This document shows positions 46,575-57,433 of a stretch of 64,000 nucleotides of DNA, piece after piece. The notes under the pieces are model-generated. The model ran no database searches. It worked only from the letters and a program-made list of their open reading frames with translations, and was not told the DNA's origin. The position numbers and the translations under genes are program-made. Each line of letters begins with the position of its first letter. Within the stretch, counting starts at the first letter, position 1. The stretch is from Herbaspirillum sp. (lineage in GTDB: Bacteria; Pseudomonadota; Gammaproteobacteria; Burkholderiales; Burkholderiaceae_D), in assembly GCF_017744395.1 (NCBI RefSeq), contig NZ_JAGIBI010000004.1, forward strand, positions 1 through 64,000, in the 5' to 3' direction.

Positions 46575-47417
46575 TTACAGCTGCCAATCGTGCCATACCG
46601 GGGTCAAGCCCTTGGGCAACGGAGGCAAGGTTCCCAGGTCGACCCTCGATTCGCCCGGCCCGTGGAAGTCCGATCCCATCGACGCCAGGAAACCGTAGCT
46701 GCGCGCGATCTGCGCGTATTCCTCGTACTGTTCCGGCGTATGGCTGCCGGTATGGACTTCGATGGCCGCGCCGCCCAGTTGCTTGAATTCGTCGAACAGC
46801 GCGCCGAATTGCGTCTGCGTGTACTTGTAGCGCCCCGGGTGGGCGATCACCGCCACGCCGCCGGCGCCGCGGATCCAGTCCACCGATTCCTTCAGCGTGG
46901 CCCAGCGGTGCGGGACGTAGCCCGGCTTGCCTTCGGTGAGGTAATTGGCGAACACTTCCTTGGTATCGCAGCAGTGCCCGGCCTCGACCATGTAGCGCGC
47001 GAAGTGCGTGCGCGAGATCAGGTCGGGATTGCCGACATGCTTGAGCGCGCCTTCGAATGCGCCGCAAATGCCGACCTTTTCCAGCTCGCCGGCGATCTCG
47101 TGCGCGCGGCGCTCGCGGCCGTTGCGCGTGGCGTACAAGCCATCGAGCAGGGTACGGTTGGTTTCATCGACCTGCAATCCCACGATATGCACCGTCTGCC
47201 CGGCCCAGGTGACCGAGATTTCCACGCCGGGAATGTAGCGCATGCCCAGCGCCTCGGCCGCCGCGCGCGCGCGCGCCACGCCGCCCAGCTCGTCATGGTC
47301 GGTCAGCGCCCAGACATCGACGCCGTTGGCTTTGGCGCGCGCCGCGACCTGTTCCGGCGACAGCAGGCCGTCGGAGACGTTGGAGTGGCAATGCAGGTCG
47401 AACTTGAGTTGGGACAT
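46575..47417 (-). CDS. rnm: PHP-domain 5'-3' exoribonuclease (RNase AM, YciV)
   Basis: A 280-residue PHP-family phosphoesterase. The four PHP motifs are visible: FDLHCHSNVSDG, LTDHDELGGVA, a central AVIAHPGRY and the C-terminal GSDFHGPGE. This set and length match YciV/RNase AM, which trims 5' ends of RNA and degrades short 5'-phosphorylated oligonucleotides. The start MSQLKFDLHCH is the family start, although no clear Shine-Dalgarno is present. htpX follows 62 bp downstream on the same strand. In many relatives this gene precedes yciO directly. Confidence 0.9.
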   Translation of the reverse strand: MSQLKFDLHCHSNVSDGLLSPEQVAARAKANGVDVWALTDHDELGGVARARAAAEALGMRYIPGVEISVTWAGQTVHIVGLQVDETNRTLLDGLYATRNGRERRAHEIAGELEKVGICGAFEGALKHVGNPDLISRTHFARYMVEAGHCCDTKEVFANYLTEGKPGYVPHRWATLKESVDWIRGAGGVAVIAHPGRYKYTQTQFGALFDEFKQLGGAAIEVHTGSHTPEQYEEYAQIARSYGFLASMGSDFHGPGESRVDLGTLPPLPKGLTPVWHDWQL

Positions 47418-47536
47418 AAGGAATAAAGCGCTGAAATCCGGACGAGCCGCTTGTGGCCGCCGCCGGTCAGGCTGGCTGTAAAAACGGGATGTAAACGTTA
47501 TTCATTGTACCCCGCATCGGCATCATGGACAGGGCC

Positions 47537-48442
47537 TCAGCCCGGCTGGGCCAGGAAGCCTTCGATCAGCGCCGCCAGTTGCTCCGGCTGGTCGTGGTGC
47601 AGCATATGGCCGGCGTCGCCGATCATCTCCACCCGCACCTTGGGAATGAAGCCGATGCGGCGGTCGATCTCGTCACGCATCAGCGCATGCTGGCCGAAGA
47701 AGCGCCAGATATCGCTCTCCTTCGCCTCGACCCACAGCACCGGCGCCGCGATGCGGCTCCAGCACGCCATCATTTCATCGACCCGGTACAGGATGGGGCT
47801 GACCTGCTTGTGCGCCGGGTCGCCCAGGATCTGCCACAGGCCGTCGGCATCCTGCGCCGCCCAATGCTGCGCCAGGAAGGCGGCGCGCTCGTCCGACAGG
47901 CGCGCATTGTTCTTCTGCAGCCGCGCCGCCACTTCTTCCAGCGAAGCGTAGCCGCGGATGAGCGGCCGATTGCGCACCTCGTCCATCCATTGCGCGAAAC
48001 GGCCCGGCGCCTGTTCGGCCTTGGCCGACGGCAGGCCCAGCCCTTCCAGGTTGATCAGGCGGCGGATGCGCTGCGGCCGCACGCCGGCATACAGGGTGAC
48101 GACGTTGCCGCCCATGCTGTGGCCGAGCAGGTCGACCGGCTCATCGCCCGCATAGTGCGCCAGGATGGCATCGAGGTCGGCCAGGTAATCGGGGAACCAG
48201 TAGGAATCGGCATGCGTGCGCTCGGTCAGGCCGAAGCCGCGCCAGTCGGGAGCAATCACGTGCCAGTCGCCCTGCAGCGCATCCACCACGAACTGGAACG
48301 AAGCCGAGACATCCATCCAGCCATGCATCATGAAAAGTTTCGGCGCGCCGGGGTCGCCCCAGTGGCGCACGTGGTAGCGCAAACCGCGCACTTGCAGGAA
48401 TTCCGATCGGGATGGCTGGGCGTTAGCGCTTGGCTGGCTCAT
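47537..48442 (-). CDS. Alpha/beta hydrolase
   Basis: A 301-residue alpha/beta-hydrolase fold enzyme. It has the oxyanion segment MMHGWMDVSASFQFV, the nucleophile elbow GHSMGG with catalytic Ser (about residue 110), a later Asp/Glu region near WVEAKESDIW and the final His in GDAGHMLHHDQPEQL. A helical cap lies between. The family covers esterases, lipases and haloalkane-type enzymes, and the substrate cannot be stated. It shares the strand with rnm (119-bp gap) and with the patatin gene upstream (89-bp gap). Confidence 0.88.
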   Translation of the reverse strand: MSQPSANAQPSRSEFLQVRGLRYHVRHWGDPGAPKLFMMHGWMDVSASFQFVVDALQGDWHVIAPDWRGFGLTERTHADSYWFPDYLADLDAILAHYAGDEPVDLLGHSMGGNVVTLYAGVRPQRIRRLINLEGLGLPSAKAEQAPGRFAQWMDEVRNRPLIRGYASLEEVAARLQKNNARLSDERAAFLAQHWAAQDADGLWQILGDPAHKQVSPILYRVDEMMACWSRIAAPVLWVEAKESDIWRFFGQHALMRDEIDRRIGFIPKVRVEMIGDAGHMLHHDQPEQLAALIEGFLAQPG

Positions 48443-48531
48443 GTTGTCTCTGTCGTTCTATGCGGATGAAACAGCAGAGTATAGAGAAATTAGAACGATC
48501 GTGCGCGAGACCGCCCCACTCCCCCTGCCGC

Positions 48532-49548
48532 TCATTGCAGGAAGCGCCCCAGGTCGAAGGTGGATTCTTTTCCGATACGCGCGAAATTCTGCTCCAGCCA
48601 CTCCGAGGCCCGCTCGCGCCCCTGCTGGTGCAAGCTGCGGATGAAGCTGCCTTGCGTATTGAGCTTGGAGAGGTTGCTCAGCTGCTCCATCAGTTCATTG
48701 GCGTCGATCACGTGCATGTTGAGCTGGCGCAGCCGCCGCTCCAGCGCGCCGAAGGCCAGCGTGGCGTTTTCGGCTTCGCGCTTGGCCAGCGCCAGCCCGC
48801 TCAGTTCGGTGAAGAAGGCCGAGCTGAAGCTGATCTCGGAAAGCCGCTGGCCGATATCGTGGCTGGTGGCCGGCGTGCCGGCGCGCCGGCTGGGGTGCAG
48901 CAGCACCACCATCACATCACGCGCGGAACAGGCGTGCAGCAACGGGAAGATCGGCGGATTGGCGGTCAGGCCGCCGTCCCAGTAGGCTTCGCCGTCGATC
49001 TCGATGGGCCGGTGCAACGACGGCAGGCAGGCCGAAGCCAGCAGCACGTCCACCGACAGCTCGCGGTTGCGGAAGATCTTCAGGATGCCGGTGCTGACCT
49101 GGGTCGCGGCGATAAACAGCTTGACGTCGCGCTGCTCGCGCAGGCGCTCGAAATCGACCTGTTCGTTGAGGATGTCGCGAAGGGGGTTGATGTCCAGCGG
49201 GTTCAACTGCGCCGGCGAGAAAAAGCGCGTCATCGCCAGCAAGGCGCGCATGCCCGGCATGGGCGCGGGATTGGGCACGGCGGCGGCGGAATCGGGCTGG
49301 ATGAAATCGAAGGGCTCGCGCGTGGAGAGGCTGGTCCAGAAGCGTTCCAGCGCGGCGCGCGCGCCGTCCCGGCCCTCCCGCACGTAGCCTTGCGTCATCA
49401 CCACGGCGTTCATGGCGCCGGCCGAAGCGCCGCTGATGCCCTCAAACCCAAGGCGGCCGTCCTCCAGCAGGCGGTCCAGCACGCCCCAGGTGAAGGCGCC
49501 GTGCGAACCGCCGCCCTGCAAGGCCAGACTGACGATCTTGTTTTGCAT
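48532..49548 (-). CDS. Patatin-like phospholipase
   Basis: A 338-residue patatin-domain acyl hydrolase. The oxyanion-hole motif ALQGGGSHGAFTWGVLD, the nucleophile GISGASAGAMNAVV (catalytic Ser of GxSxG) and the catalytic Asp in YWDGGLTANPPIF are all present, so the Ser-Asp dyad is intact. No signal peptide or TM segment is seen; the protein is probably cytoplasmic or membrane-associated. Close relatives are annotated as phospholipases, some with PHB-depolymerase-like roles; which applies here is unknown. A long plus-strand open frame across this gene is only its shadow. Confidence 0.9.
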   Translation of the reverse strand: MQNKIVSLALQGGGSHGAFTWGVLDRLLEDGRLGFEGISGASAGAMNAVVMTQGYVREGRDGARAALERFWTSLSTREPFDFIQPDSAAAVPNPAPMPGMRALLAMTRFFSPAQLNPLDINPLRDILNEQVDFERLREQRDVKLFIAATQVSTGILKIFRNRELSVDVLLASACLPSLHRPIEIDGEAYWDGGLTANPPIFPLLHACSARDVMVVLLHPSRRAGTPATSHDIGQRLSEISFSSAFFTELSGLALAKREAENATLAFGALERRLRQLNMHVIDANELMEQLSNLSKLNTQGSFIRSLHQQGRERASEWLEQNFARIGKESTFDLGRFLQ

Positions 49549-49734
49549 GATGTCCTTTCGAAATCCAAGAACCTCCCGCCCTGCCGATGTGTCATTCTTC
49601 TGTCATGGCGCGCATTTATGCTGCACTGCACTAAACATGGTATAACACTCGAAGGACTTGATAAAGCACTTTGCCTTGCAGCAAGGAAACACAAGCGGCA
49701 TCGCCATTGTATTGACAGATATTGCAGAGGACAC

Positions 49735-50334
49735 ATGAAATCGATTTGCGTATATTGCGGCTCGTCTCCCGGCGCCACCCCGGCTTATGCCGAAGCGGCG
49801 CGCAAGCTGGCCCAGGAAATGGTCAAGAACAACATCGCGCTGGTGTACGGCGGCGGCAACGTCGGCCTGATGGGCATCATCGCCACCGAAGTCATGAAGC
49901 TGGGCGGCGAAGCCACCGGCGTCATCCCCAAGGCGCTGCTGGACAAGGAACTCGGCCACAACGGCCTGACCCGCCTGCACATCGTCAAGGACATGCACGA
50001 GCGCAAGGCCATGATGGCCGAGCTGTCGGACGGCTTTATCGCCATGCCCGGCGGCATGGGCACGCTGGAAGAGCTGTTCGAAGTGCTGACCTGGGCGCAA
50101 CTGGGCTTCCACTACAAGCCGATCTGCCTGTACAACGTGGAAGGCTTCTACAACAACCTGATCGCCTTCGTCGACCACCTGGTGTCGCAGCGCTTCGTCA
50201 GCGCCGAGCAGTCCAGGCTGATGATGCATGAAGCCGATCCGGCGGTACTGATCGAGCGCTTCCAGACTTTCAAGCCCAGCTATACCACCAAGTGGGCCGA
50301 CCGCGAAGCGGTGGCCAATCTGGTCGCCCGCTGA
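49735..50334 (+). CDS. LOG-family protein (cytokinin riboside 5'-monophosphate phosphoribohydrolase)
   Basis: A 199-residue Rossmann-type protein of the TIGR00730/LOG family. Motifs are SICVYCGSSPGATPAYAEAA, YGGGNVGLMGIIA and the catalytic PGGMGTLEELFEVLTW. In plants and some bacteria LOG proteins release free bases from nucleoside monophosphates (cytokinin activation); bacterial members often act as nucleotide N-glycosidases. GAGGA precedes the ATG at 49735. The long in-frame extension back to 48430 is antisense to the patatin gene and is not coding. A terminator follows the gene. Confidence 0.9.
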   Translation: MKSICVYCGSSPGATPAYAEAARKLAQEMVKNNIALVYGGGNVGLMGIIATEVMKLGGEATGVIPKALLDKELGHNGLTRLHIVKDMHERKAMMAELSDGFIAMPGGMGTLEELFEVLTWAQLGFHYKPICLYNVEGFYNNLIAFVDHLVSQRFVSAEQSRLMMHEADPAVLIERFQTFKPSYTTKWADREAVANLVAR

Positions 50335-50360
50335 TCCCTGCAAGACTCCGGAAGTAAAAA

Positions 50361-50400
50361 AGCAAAAAAGCCTGTGGCTCGTCGAGCGCACAGGCTTTTT
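50361..50400. terminator. Bidirectional terminator between the LOG and PLP-enzyme genes
   Basis: AAAAGCCTGTG, 12-nt loop, CACAGGCTTTTT. It serves the plus-strand LOG gene and, in the other direction, the minus-strand Cys/Met enzyme. Confidence 0.9.
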
Positions 50401-50420
50401 GTCTTTGGGCAGACTAAGGA

Positions 50421-51662
50421 TCAGGCATCCAGCGCCTGGCGGAAATCCCCGACCAGGTCATCCGTATCTTCCAATCCCACCGACACGCGGATCAGCGATT
50501 CGGCGATGCCCATGCTGGCGCGGCGCTCGGCGCCCATCTCGTAGAAGATGGTATGCGCCACCGGGATCACCAGCGTGCGGGTGTCGCCCAGGTTGCTGGA
50601 CGGCACCGCCAGTTGCATGCGGTTCAGGTAGTCGAAGCAGTCGATGCCGTCCTTCAGTTCGAACGACAGCAGGCTGCCGTAGGAACGGAACAATTCCTTC
50701 GACAGCGCATGCTGGGGATGCGACTCCAGGCCGGGGTAGTACACCGCCGCCACGCGCTCGTCGGCGGCCAGCATCTGCGCCACCGCCAGCGCGTTCTTGC
50801 ATTCGCGCTCCAGGCGCAGCGCCATGGTTTCGGCGCCGATCGCGATGTGATGCGCCGCCTCAGGGCCCAGCGAAGCGCCGAAGTCGCGCAGCGCCTTGGC
50901 GCGGATCTGCGCCATGCCCCATTGCGGCGCCGGGTTCTTCTTGTAGCTGTCGGCGATATGCGGATAACGGGTCCAGTCGTATTCGCCGGTATCGGTCAGC
51001 GCGCCGCCCAGCGCGTTGCCGTGGCCGGCGATCGACTTGGTCAGCGAGTTGACCACCAGCCCCGCTCCCACCGCCTTGGGCTGGAACAGGTAGGGCGAGG
51101 TCATGGTGTTGTCCACCACGTAGAGGATGCCGCGCTCGCGGCACAGTTCGCCGATGCGCTTCAAGTCGGCCACCTGGGTGCGCGGGTTGGCGATGGTCTC
51201 GACGAACACCAGGCGCGTTTGCGGGGTGATCGCGGCTTCCACGTTCCTGACGTCGGTGGCGTCGACCATCGACACCTTGGCGCCCTGCGCGTCGACCGTC
51301 ATCCACAGGCTGTTGGTATTGCCGAACAGGAAGGCCGACGACACCACGTGGTCGCCCTCGCGCAGCAGGCCCTGGACGATGGCGCCGATGGCGGCCATGC
51401 CGGTGGCGAAGCAGATGGTGGACTTGCCGCCTTCCATCTTGTTGATCTTGTCTTCCAGCGCGGAGACCGTCGGGTTGCCCTGGCGGCCGTAGCGGTAGCC
51501 GGGCTGCTTGCCCTGGAACACTTCGGCCAGCTGGCGCGCATCCTTGTAGCCGAAGGCCACCGAGGTGTGGATGGGCTTGTGCAGCGAGCCGTGCTCGATG
51601 TCCTTCTGGCGGTCGCTGTGCAGGATGGTGGTGGTGAAGCCGTAGGTCTTTTTATCGTTCAT
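50421..51662 (-). CDS. Cys/Met metabolism PLP enzyme (cystathionine gamma-synthase / O-succinylhomoserine sulfhydrylase family)
   Basis: A 413-residue PLP-dependent enzyme. It has YRYGRQGNPTVSALEDKI, CFATGMAAIGAIVQGL, VDNTMTSPYLFQPKAVG and the PLP-Lys motif VNSLTKSIAGHGNALGG, all marks of the family. The ATG at 51662 gives MNDKKTYGFTTTILHSDRQK. Its position right after purF is the place where metZ (O-succinylhomoserine sulfhydrylase) lies in pseudomonads, but the sequence belongs to a different subgroup with the GFTTTILHSDR start. Gamma-synthase, sulfhydrylase or gamma-lyase activity cannot be separated by reading alone. A terminator between purF and this gene suggests a separate transcript. 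Confidence 0.82.
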   Translation of the reverse strand: MNDKKTYGFTTTILHSDRQKDIEHGSLHKPIHTSVAFGYKDARQLAEVFQGKQPGYRYGRQGNPTVSALEDKINKMEGGKSTICFATGMAAIGAIVQGLLREGDHVVSSAFLFGNTNSLWMTVDAQGAKVSMVDATDVRNVEAAITPQTRLVFVETIANPRTQVADLKRIGELCRERGILYVVDNTMTSPYLFQPKAVGAGLVVNSLTKSIAGHGNALGGALTDTGEYDWTRYPHIADSYKKNPAPQWGMAQIRAKALRDFGASLGPEAAHHIAIGAETMALRLERECKNALAVAQMLAADERVAAVYYPGLESHPQHALSKELFRSYGSLLSFELKDGIDCFDYLNRMQLAVPSSNLGDTRTLVIPVAHTIFYEMGAERRASMGIAESLIRVSVGLEDTDDLVGDFRQALDA

Positions 51663-51756
51663 CGCGGAATCGGGAGGTGCTGAAGTTGGGCCGGGGCGCA
51701 CAGCCGCCGACGGAAAAGCAAAATAATAAGCCAGTTTGACCAGGGCTTGTTGCCAT

Positions 51757-51792
51757 GAAAAACGCCGGCGCCGCATCCACGGCCACCGGCGT
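51757..51792 (-). terminator. Intrinsic terminator of purF
   Basis: On the minus strand ACGCCGG, GC-rich loop, CCGGCGT followed by TTTTT. It lies 30 bp beyond the purF stop. Confidence 0.8.
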
Positions 51793-51822
51793 CGTTTCCA
51801 GTCGGGTCGAACAGGCGCAGGA

Positions 51823-53343
<1,521 letters not shown>

Positions 53344-53427
53344 GGTGGACTCCTAACGAAAAACGAAAACGAAAATGAACCGCTACTGCAAACCGTGACC
53401 GCCGCCCCCCGCATCCGGGGCAACGCA

Positions 53428-53928
53428 TCAGACCGGGATGGAAAAACTCACATGCTCGGCAAACTTTCCCGGCAGATAAGGCATCACCGCCAGCGCTGCC
53501 TGCTCCACCCATGGGCTCAGCATCGCCTCTTTCCAGAACGGCTGCTGCGGGATCGAGGTGGTGCCGCACAACAGCGCCACCGCCACCACCACCAGCGCGC
53601 CGCGTGCCACGCCGAACAGGCTGCCGAAACCCCGGTCGACCAGCGTCAAGCCGCTGGCCTTGATCAATTCGCTCAAGGTTCTCGATACCAGCGCCATCAA
53701 CAGCCGGGTACCGATGAACAGGGCGATGAACGCCACGATAAGCCGCGTCGACTCGCCAGGCACCGCTTCCGGCAGCATCGCCGCCAGCGCCTCGCCATAG
53801 GCATTGGCCACCACCAGCGCCACCACCCAGCTCGCCAGCGACAGCACTTCGCGCACCAGTCCGCGCAGGGTGCCGATGATCACCGAACAGACCATCACCA
53901 GCAGCACCAGGTAATCGAAGATCGTCAC
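53428..53928 (-). CDS. cvpA: CvpA family membrane protein
   Basis: A 166-residue integral membrane protein with four hydrophobic helices beginning MTIFDYLVLLVMVCSVIIGT and including LRGLVREVLSLASWVVALVV, a CvpA signature. The start is a GTG at 53928; no nearer ATG is in frame. CvpA is known from colicin V export and envelope stress tolerance, but its molecular role is not settled. It is tightly linked to the SPOR gene (31 bp before it) and to purF, a widely conserved order. Confidence 0.92.
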   Translation of the reverse strand: MTIFDYLVLLVMVCSVIIGTLRGLVREVLSLASWVVALVVANAYGEALAAMLPEAVPGESTRLIVAFIALFIGTRLLMALVSRTLSELIKASGLTLVDRGFGSLFGVARGALVVVAVALLCGTTSIPQQPFWKEAMLSPWVEQAALAVMPYLPGKFAEHVSFSIPV

Positions 53929-53959
53929 GATGACAATATTGCGCTATCGGCAGCCGAAT

Positions 53960-54913
53960 TCAAGCTGGAACAATGGTCGCATTCAGGCCCAGCTTCTTGA
54001 TACGGGCCCCCATCTTCTCCGCCTCTTCGCGGCTGGCAAAGGGGCCGACGCGGATGCGCGTGCGGTCGCCCGCCTGGGTCGCGATCTTCTGGGTAAAGGA
54101 GTGGATGCCTGCGCTACTGAGCTTGCTGCGCAATTCATTGATCTTGTCCTGGGTCGCCAGCGCGGCCACCTGGATCACGAACTTGCCGCCCGAGGCCGCA
54201 GGTTTCTTGTCGGCGGCGGCGGTGGACTTGCCTTCCAGGATCGCCAGCGCGCGCGAATCGTCGCCCTGCTCGACGGCCTTGGGCTTGGGCGCGTCTTTCT
54301 TGGGCGCTTCCTTCTTCGGTTCTTCCTTGCGCTCGGCGGCGGCTGGTTTCTTTTCTTCCGGCTTGGCGGCGGGCTTTTCCGCCGGCTTGGGCGGGGTCAC
54401 CGGGGCAACCGCAGGCGGCGCCGCAACGGCGGGAGCGGGGGCCGGAGCCGCCGCGGGAGCGGGGCTGACCGCCGCCGGCTCGACGATTTCTTCCTTCTGG
54501 TCCAGGGTCGAGGCCGCCGAGGCCAGCTTGTCGCCGGCAGGCTGCGCGGCGCTGGCGGCGGCATTACCGGCATTGGCGGCCGGCTGGTCCTTGGAGGGGA
54601 TCTGGATGGCGATGTCGTCGTTCAGGGACTTCGGCTCGGAGTCGAGGATCATCGGCAATACGATGACGACTGCCAGCGCCAGCGCCACGGCTCCGATCAG
54701 GCGGCGGCGGGCGCGTTTCTTTTCCGGCAACAAGGGATCGGCGGCTTCCTTGCCGGCCTTGCCGCGGCCGCCCGAAGTGCGGCCGGAGGTATTGGATGCG
54801 CGGTTGCTGCGGCTGCGCAGGACGGAAGTTTCCTCTGCGGAACGCGAACGGAATTCGCCTTGGTCTGAAGCAGATTCCTGCTTGTTTTTACGGAAAAACG
54901 AGAACAAGCCCAT
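53960..54913 (-). CDS. SPOR-domain (DedD-like) cell division protein
   Basis: A 317-residue membrane-anchored protein. It has a basic cytoplasmic N-terminus, a TM helix at about 71-92 (LIGAVALALAVVIVLPMILD), a long Ala/Pro/Lys-rich periplasmic linker (about 110-235) and a C-terminal SPOR domain (KFVIQVAALATQDKINELRS to the end), which binds denuded peptidoglycan at the septum. This is the DedD/FtsN-like layout, and its place between folC and cvpA is typical for dedD. It starts 67 bp after folC. Confidence 0.92.
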   Translation of the reverse strand: MGLFSFFRKNKQESASDQGEFRSRSAEETSVLRSRSNRASNTSGRTSGGRGKAGKEAADPLLPEKKRARRRLIGAVALALAVVIVLPMILDSEPKSLNDDIAIQIPSKDQPAANAGNAAASAAQPAGDKLASAASTLDQKEEIVEPAAVSPAPAAAPAPAPAVAAPPAVAPVTPPKPAEKPAAKPEEKKPAAAERKEEPKKEAPKKDAPKPKAVEQGDDSRALAILEGKSTAAADKKPAASGGKFVIQVAALATQDKINELRSKLSSAGIHSFTQKIATQAGDRTRIRVGPFASREEAEKMGARIKKLGLNATIVPA

Positions 54914-54980
54914 GCGGAGTCGGATTGAATTGGTCGGAATGGATGCCGCGCCTGTGCCGGCCTGGGAAACTATCCTGCAA

Positions 54981-56294
54981 TCAATGCAAACCGGGGCGGC
55001 GCACCTGCATCACGCCGGCCACGGTGAGGAAAGACCCAAAAACCACAATTCTATCATTCTCCCCTGCCCTGCTCAGGGCATTTGCGTACGCAGCAGCGGG
55101 GCTGTCGAAGGTCTCGATGCTGCGCGCCGCGTCGGGCTTGAATTCCGGCTCCACACCGGCTTCCAGCAAGGCATCCTTGAGTTGTTGCGCCGTAGCAGCG
55201 CGCGGCAGCGGCAGGTCGGTCACGCACCAGTGGTCGATCTTGTCCTTCAGGTGGCCGATGACGCCTTCGATGTCCTTGTCCAGCATGGAGCCGAACACCG
55301 CATAGGTGTAGGGATGGAAGCCCATGTTGTCGAGGTTCTGCGCCAGCGTGGCGGCCGCGTGCGGGTTGTGCGCCACGTCCAGGATCACCAGCGGCTGGCC
55401 CGGCAGCACCTGGAAGCGCCCCGGCAATTCCACCGTGGCCAGCCCCGTGCGCACATCCTGCGCGCCCACCGGCAGCACTTCGCGCAGCGACTCCAGCGCC
55501 GCCAGTGCGGCCGTGGCGTTGAGAATCTGGTTGGCGCCGCGCAGGCTCGGGTAAGCCAGCGAATTGCGGCGCATGCCGCGCCCGCCGTAGGCCCACTGCT
55601 GCTTGTCGCCCTGGTAGTTGTAGTCGCGCCCCATCAGCCACAGGTCGGCGCCGATCTTCTCGGCGTGGGCGATGAGCGATTTGGGCGGCACCGGGTCGCC
55701 GCACACGGCAACCTTGCCGGGACGGAAGATGCCGGCCTTCTCCAGGCCGATCGCTTCACGCGTGCTGCCCAGGTATTCGGTGTGGTCGATGTCGATGCTG
55801 GTGACGATGGCGACATCCGCGTCCACCACGTTGACCGCATCCAGCCGGCCGCCCAGGCCGACTTCCAGGATCACCACGTCCAGCTTGGCGTCGGCCAGCA
55901 GCTTCATGATGGCCAGCGTGGTGAATTCGAAATAGGTCAGCGAGACGTCGCCACGTTGTGCCTCTACCGCATTGAAGGCATCGATCAGTTGCGCGTCGCT
56001 GGCCATGTCGCCATCGATGCGGGCGCGCTCGTTGAAGTGCAGGAAGTGCGGCTTGATGTACAGGCCGACGCGGTAGCCGGCGCGCCGCAGGATCGACTCC
56101 AGCATGGCGCAGGTCGAACCCTTGCCGTTGGTGCCGGCCACCATGATCACCGGGCAGCCGAACTGCAGGCCGAGCCTCTGCTTGACCTGCATGACGCGAT
56201 CCAGCCCCATGTCGATCTGCTTGAAATGGCGCTGTTCCAGCAGGGCCAGCCATTCGTCCAGGCTGGAGGGGGTCGGGGATGCTTGCGATGTCAT
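54981..56294 (-). CDS. folC: Bifunctional folylpolyglutamate synthase / dihydrofolate synthase
   Basis: A 437-residue Mur-ligase-family enzyme adding glutamate to folates. ATP-binding loop VAGTNGKGSTCAMLESIL, the metal/omega segment ILEVGLGGRLDAVNV, SIDIDHTEYLGSTREAIGLE and DVAHNPHAAATL are all family motifs. The ATG at 56294 gives MTSQASPTPSSLDEWLALLE; a longer open frame to 56357 overlaps the accD terminator. It lies between accD and the SPOR gene; the terminator upstream suggests that it has its own promoter or is read through. Confidence 0.95.
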   Translation of the reverse strand: MTSQASPTPSSLDEWLALLEQRHFKQIDMGLDRVMQVKQRLGLQFGCPVIMVAGTNGKGSTCAMLESILRRAGYRVGLYIKPHFLHFNERARIDGDMASDAQLIDAFNAVEAQRGDVSLTYFEFTTLAIMKLLADAKLDVVILEVGLGGRLDAVNVVDADVAIVTSIDIDHTEYLGSTREAIGLEKAGIFRPGKVAVCGDPVPPKSLIAHAEKIGADLWLMGRDYNYQGDKQQWAYGGRGMRRNSLAYPSLRGANQILNATAALAALESLREVLPVGAQDVRTGLATVELPGRFQVLPGQPLVILDVAHNPHAAATLAQNLDNMGFHPYTYAVFGSMLDKDIEGVIGHLKDKIDHWCVTDLPLPRAATAQQLKDALLEAGVEPEFKPDAARSIETFDSPAAAYANALSRAGENDRIVVFGSFLTVAGVMQVRRPGLH

Positions 56295-56329
56295 GGCGCC
56301 GCTCGGGGGAAGAAACAAAAACGGGAATC

Positions 56330-56371
56330 TGCAAAAAACAAAACCCGGATTTGCCATTCAGCAAATCCGGG
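56330..56371 (-). terminator. Intrinsic terminator of accD
   Basis: On the minus strand CCCGGATTTGC, 6-nt loop, GCAAATCCGGG followed by TTTTGTTTTTT. It lies 18 bp past the accD stop, between accD and folC. Confidence 0.92.
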
Positions 56372-56389
56372 CCTGAAGTATACCGCTTA

Positions 56390-57262
56390 TCAGGAAATGG
56401 TTTCGGCTGCCTGGTTTTGCAGCAGGGCCAGCAGATGGGCGATTTCCTCGCGCATCTGGCGGCGGTCGACGATCATGTCGATGGCGCCCTTGGTCACCAG
56501 GAATTCGGCGCGCTGGAAGCCTTCCGGCAGTTTCTCGCGCACCGTGTTCTCGATCACGCGCGGGCCGGCGAAGCCGATCAGCGCCTTCGGTTCGGCCATC
56601 ACGACGTCGCCCATGAAGGCGAACGATGCCGACACGCCCCCCATGGTGGGATCGGTCAGCACGCTGATGAAGGGCAGTTTCTTTTCCGACAACTTGGTCA
56701 GCATGGCGGTGGTCTTGGCCATCTGCATCAGCGACAGCAGGCCTTCCTGCATGCGCGCGCCGCCGGTGGCGGTGATGCAGATGAACGGCACCTTCTGCTC
56801 CAGCGCCGCCTGGGCGCCGCGCACGAAGCGCTCGCCGACCACCGAGCCCATGGAGCCGCCCATGAATTCGAATTCGAAGCAGGCCACCACGACCGGCAGG
56901 GTCATGATCGCGCCGCCCATGACCACCATGGCGTCGGTTTCGCCTGTGGATTCCATGGCGTCCTTCAAGCGATCGGGGTATTTCTTGCTGTCCTTGAACT
57001 TCAGGGTGTCGACCGGCAGGGCTTCCTGGCCGATCTCATAACGGCCGCCTTCGTCGAGCAGGGCATCGAGACGAGCGCGGGCGCGGATGCGCATGTGGTG
57101 GCTGCACTTGGGGCAGACGTGGAGGTTGGACTCCAGGTCGGTACGGTAAAGCACTGCTTCGCAGGACGGGCACTTGACCCACAAGCCTTCCGGGATCGAC
57201 TTGCGGCTTGCGGAACCGCTGCGTTGAATTTGGGGTGGCAACAACTTCTCGAGCCAGCTCAT
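56390..57262 (-). CDS. accD: Acetyl-CoA carboxylase carboxyltransferase subunit beta
   Basis: A 290-residue subunit of the carboxyltransferase that makes malonyl-CoA. The N-terminal zinc ribbon has C-x2-C at CPSCEAV and CPKCSHH. The crotonase-like core includes [20 protein letters not shown] and [20 protein letters not shown]. The ATG at 57262 ([15 protein letters not shown]) is preferred over an in-frame TTG start at 57277 because AGAGG lies before it. It is separated from trpA by a terminator, so although next to the trp genes it is probably a separate transcript. Confidence 0.96.
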   Translation of the reverse strand: MSWLEKLLPPQIQRSGSASRKSIPEGLWVKCPSCEAVLYRTDLESNLHVCPKCSHHMRIRARARLDALLDEGGRYEIGQEALPVDTLKFKDSKKYPDRLKDAMESTGETDAMVVMGGAIMTLPVVVACFEFEFMGGSMGSVVGERFVRGAQAALEQKVPFICITATGGARMQEGLLSLMQMAKTTAMLTKLSEKKLPFISVLTDPTMGGVSASFAFMGDVVMAEPKALIGFAGPRVIENTVREKLPEGFQRAEFLVTKGAIDMIVDRRQMREEIAHLLALLQNQAAETIS

Positions 57263-57380
57263 AGAAACCTCTTTCAATTTTCCGGTGGCGCATTGTACCA
57301 GAGGCCGATGGCGATGGACGTAAAGCCGCGAAAGCCTTGCCGGAGAGCATTTTCAGCCCGATTGGGCCGCATTTATTACC

Positions 57381-57416
57381 AAAAAAGAAAGCCTCCGGGA
57401 CAAACCGGAGGCTTTC
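57381..57416 (-). terminator. Intrinsic terminator of the trp genes
   Basis: On the minus strand GAAAGCCTCCGG, 6-nt loop, CCGGAGGCTTTC followed by TTTTTT. It lies 18 bp after the trpA stop. Confidence 0.93.
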
Positions 57417-57433
57417 TTCAGGCAGGCAGCGGA

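Noticed and set aside
48430-49734. In-frame extension of the LOG gene opposite the patatin gene
   Set aside because: The patatin motifs are on the minus strand. The LOG family starts at MKSICVYCGSS (49735), which has its own Shine-Dalgarno.
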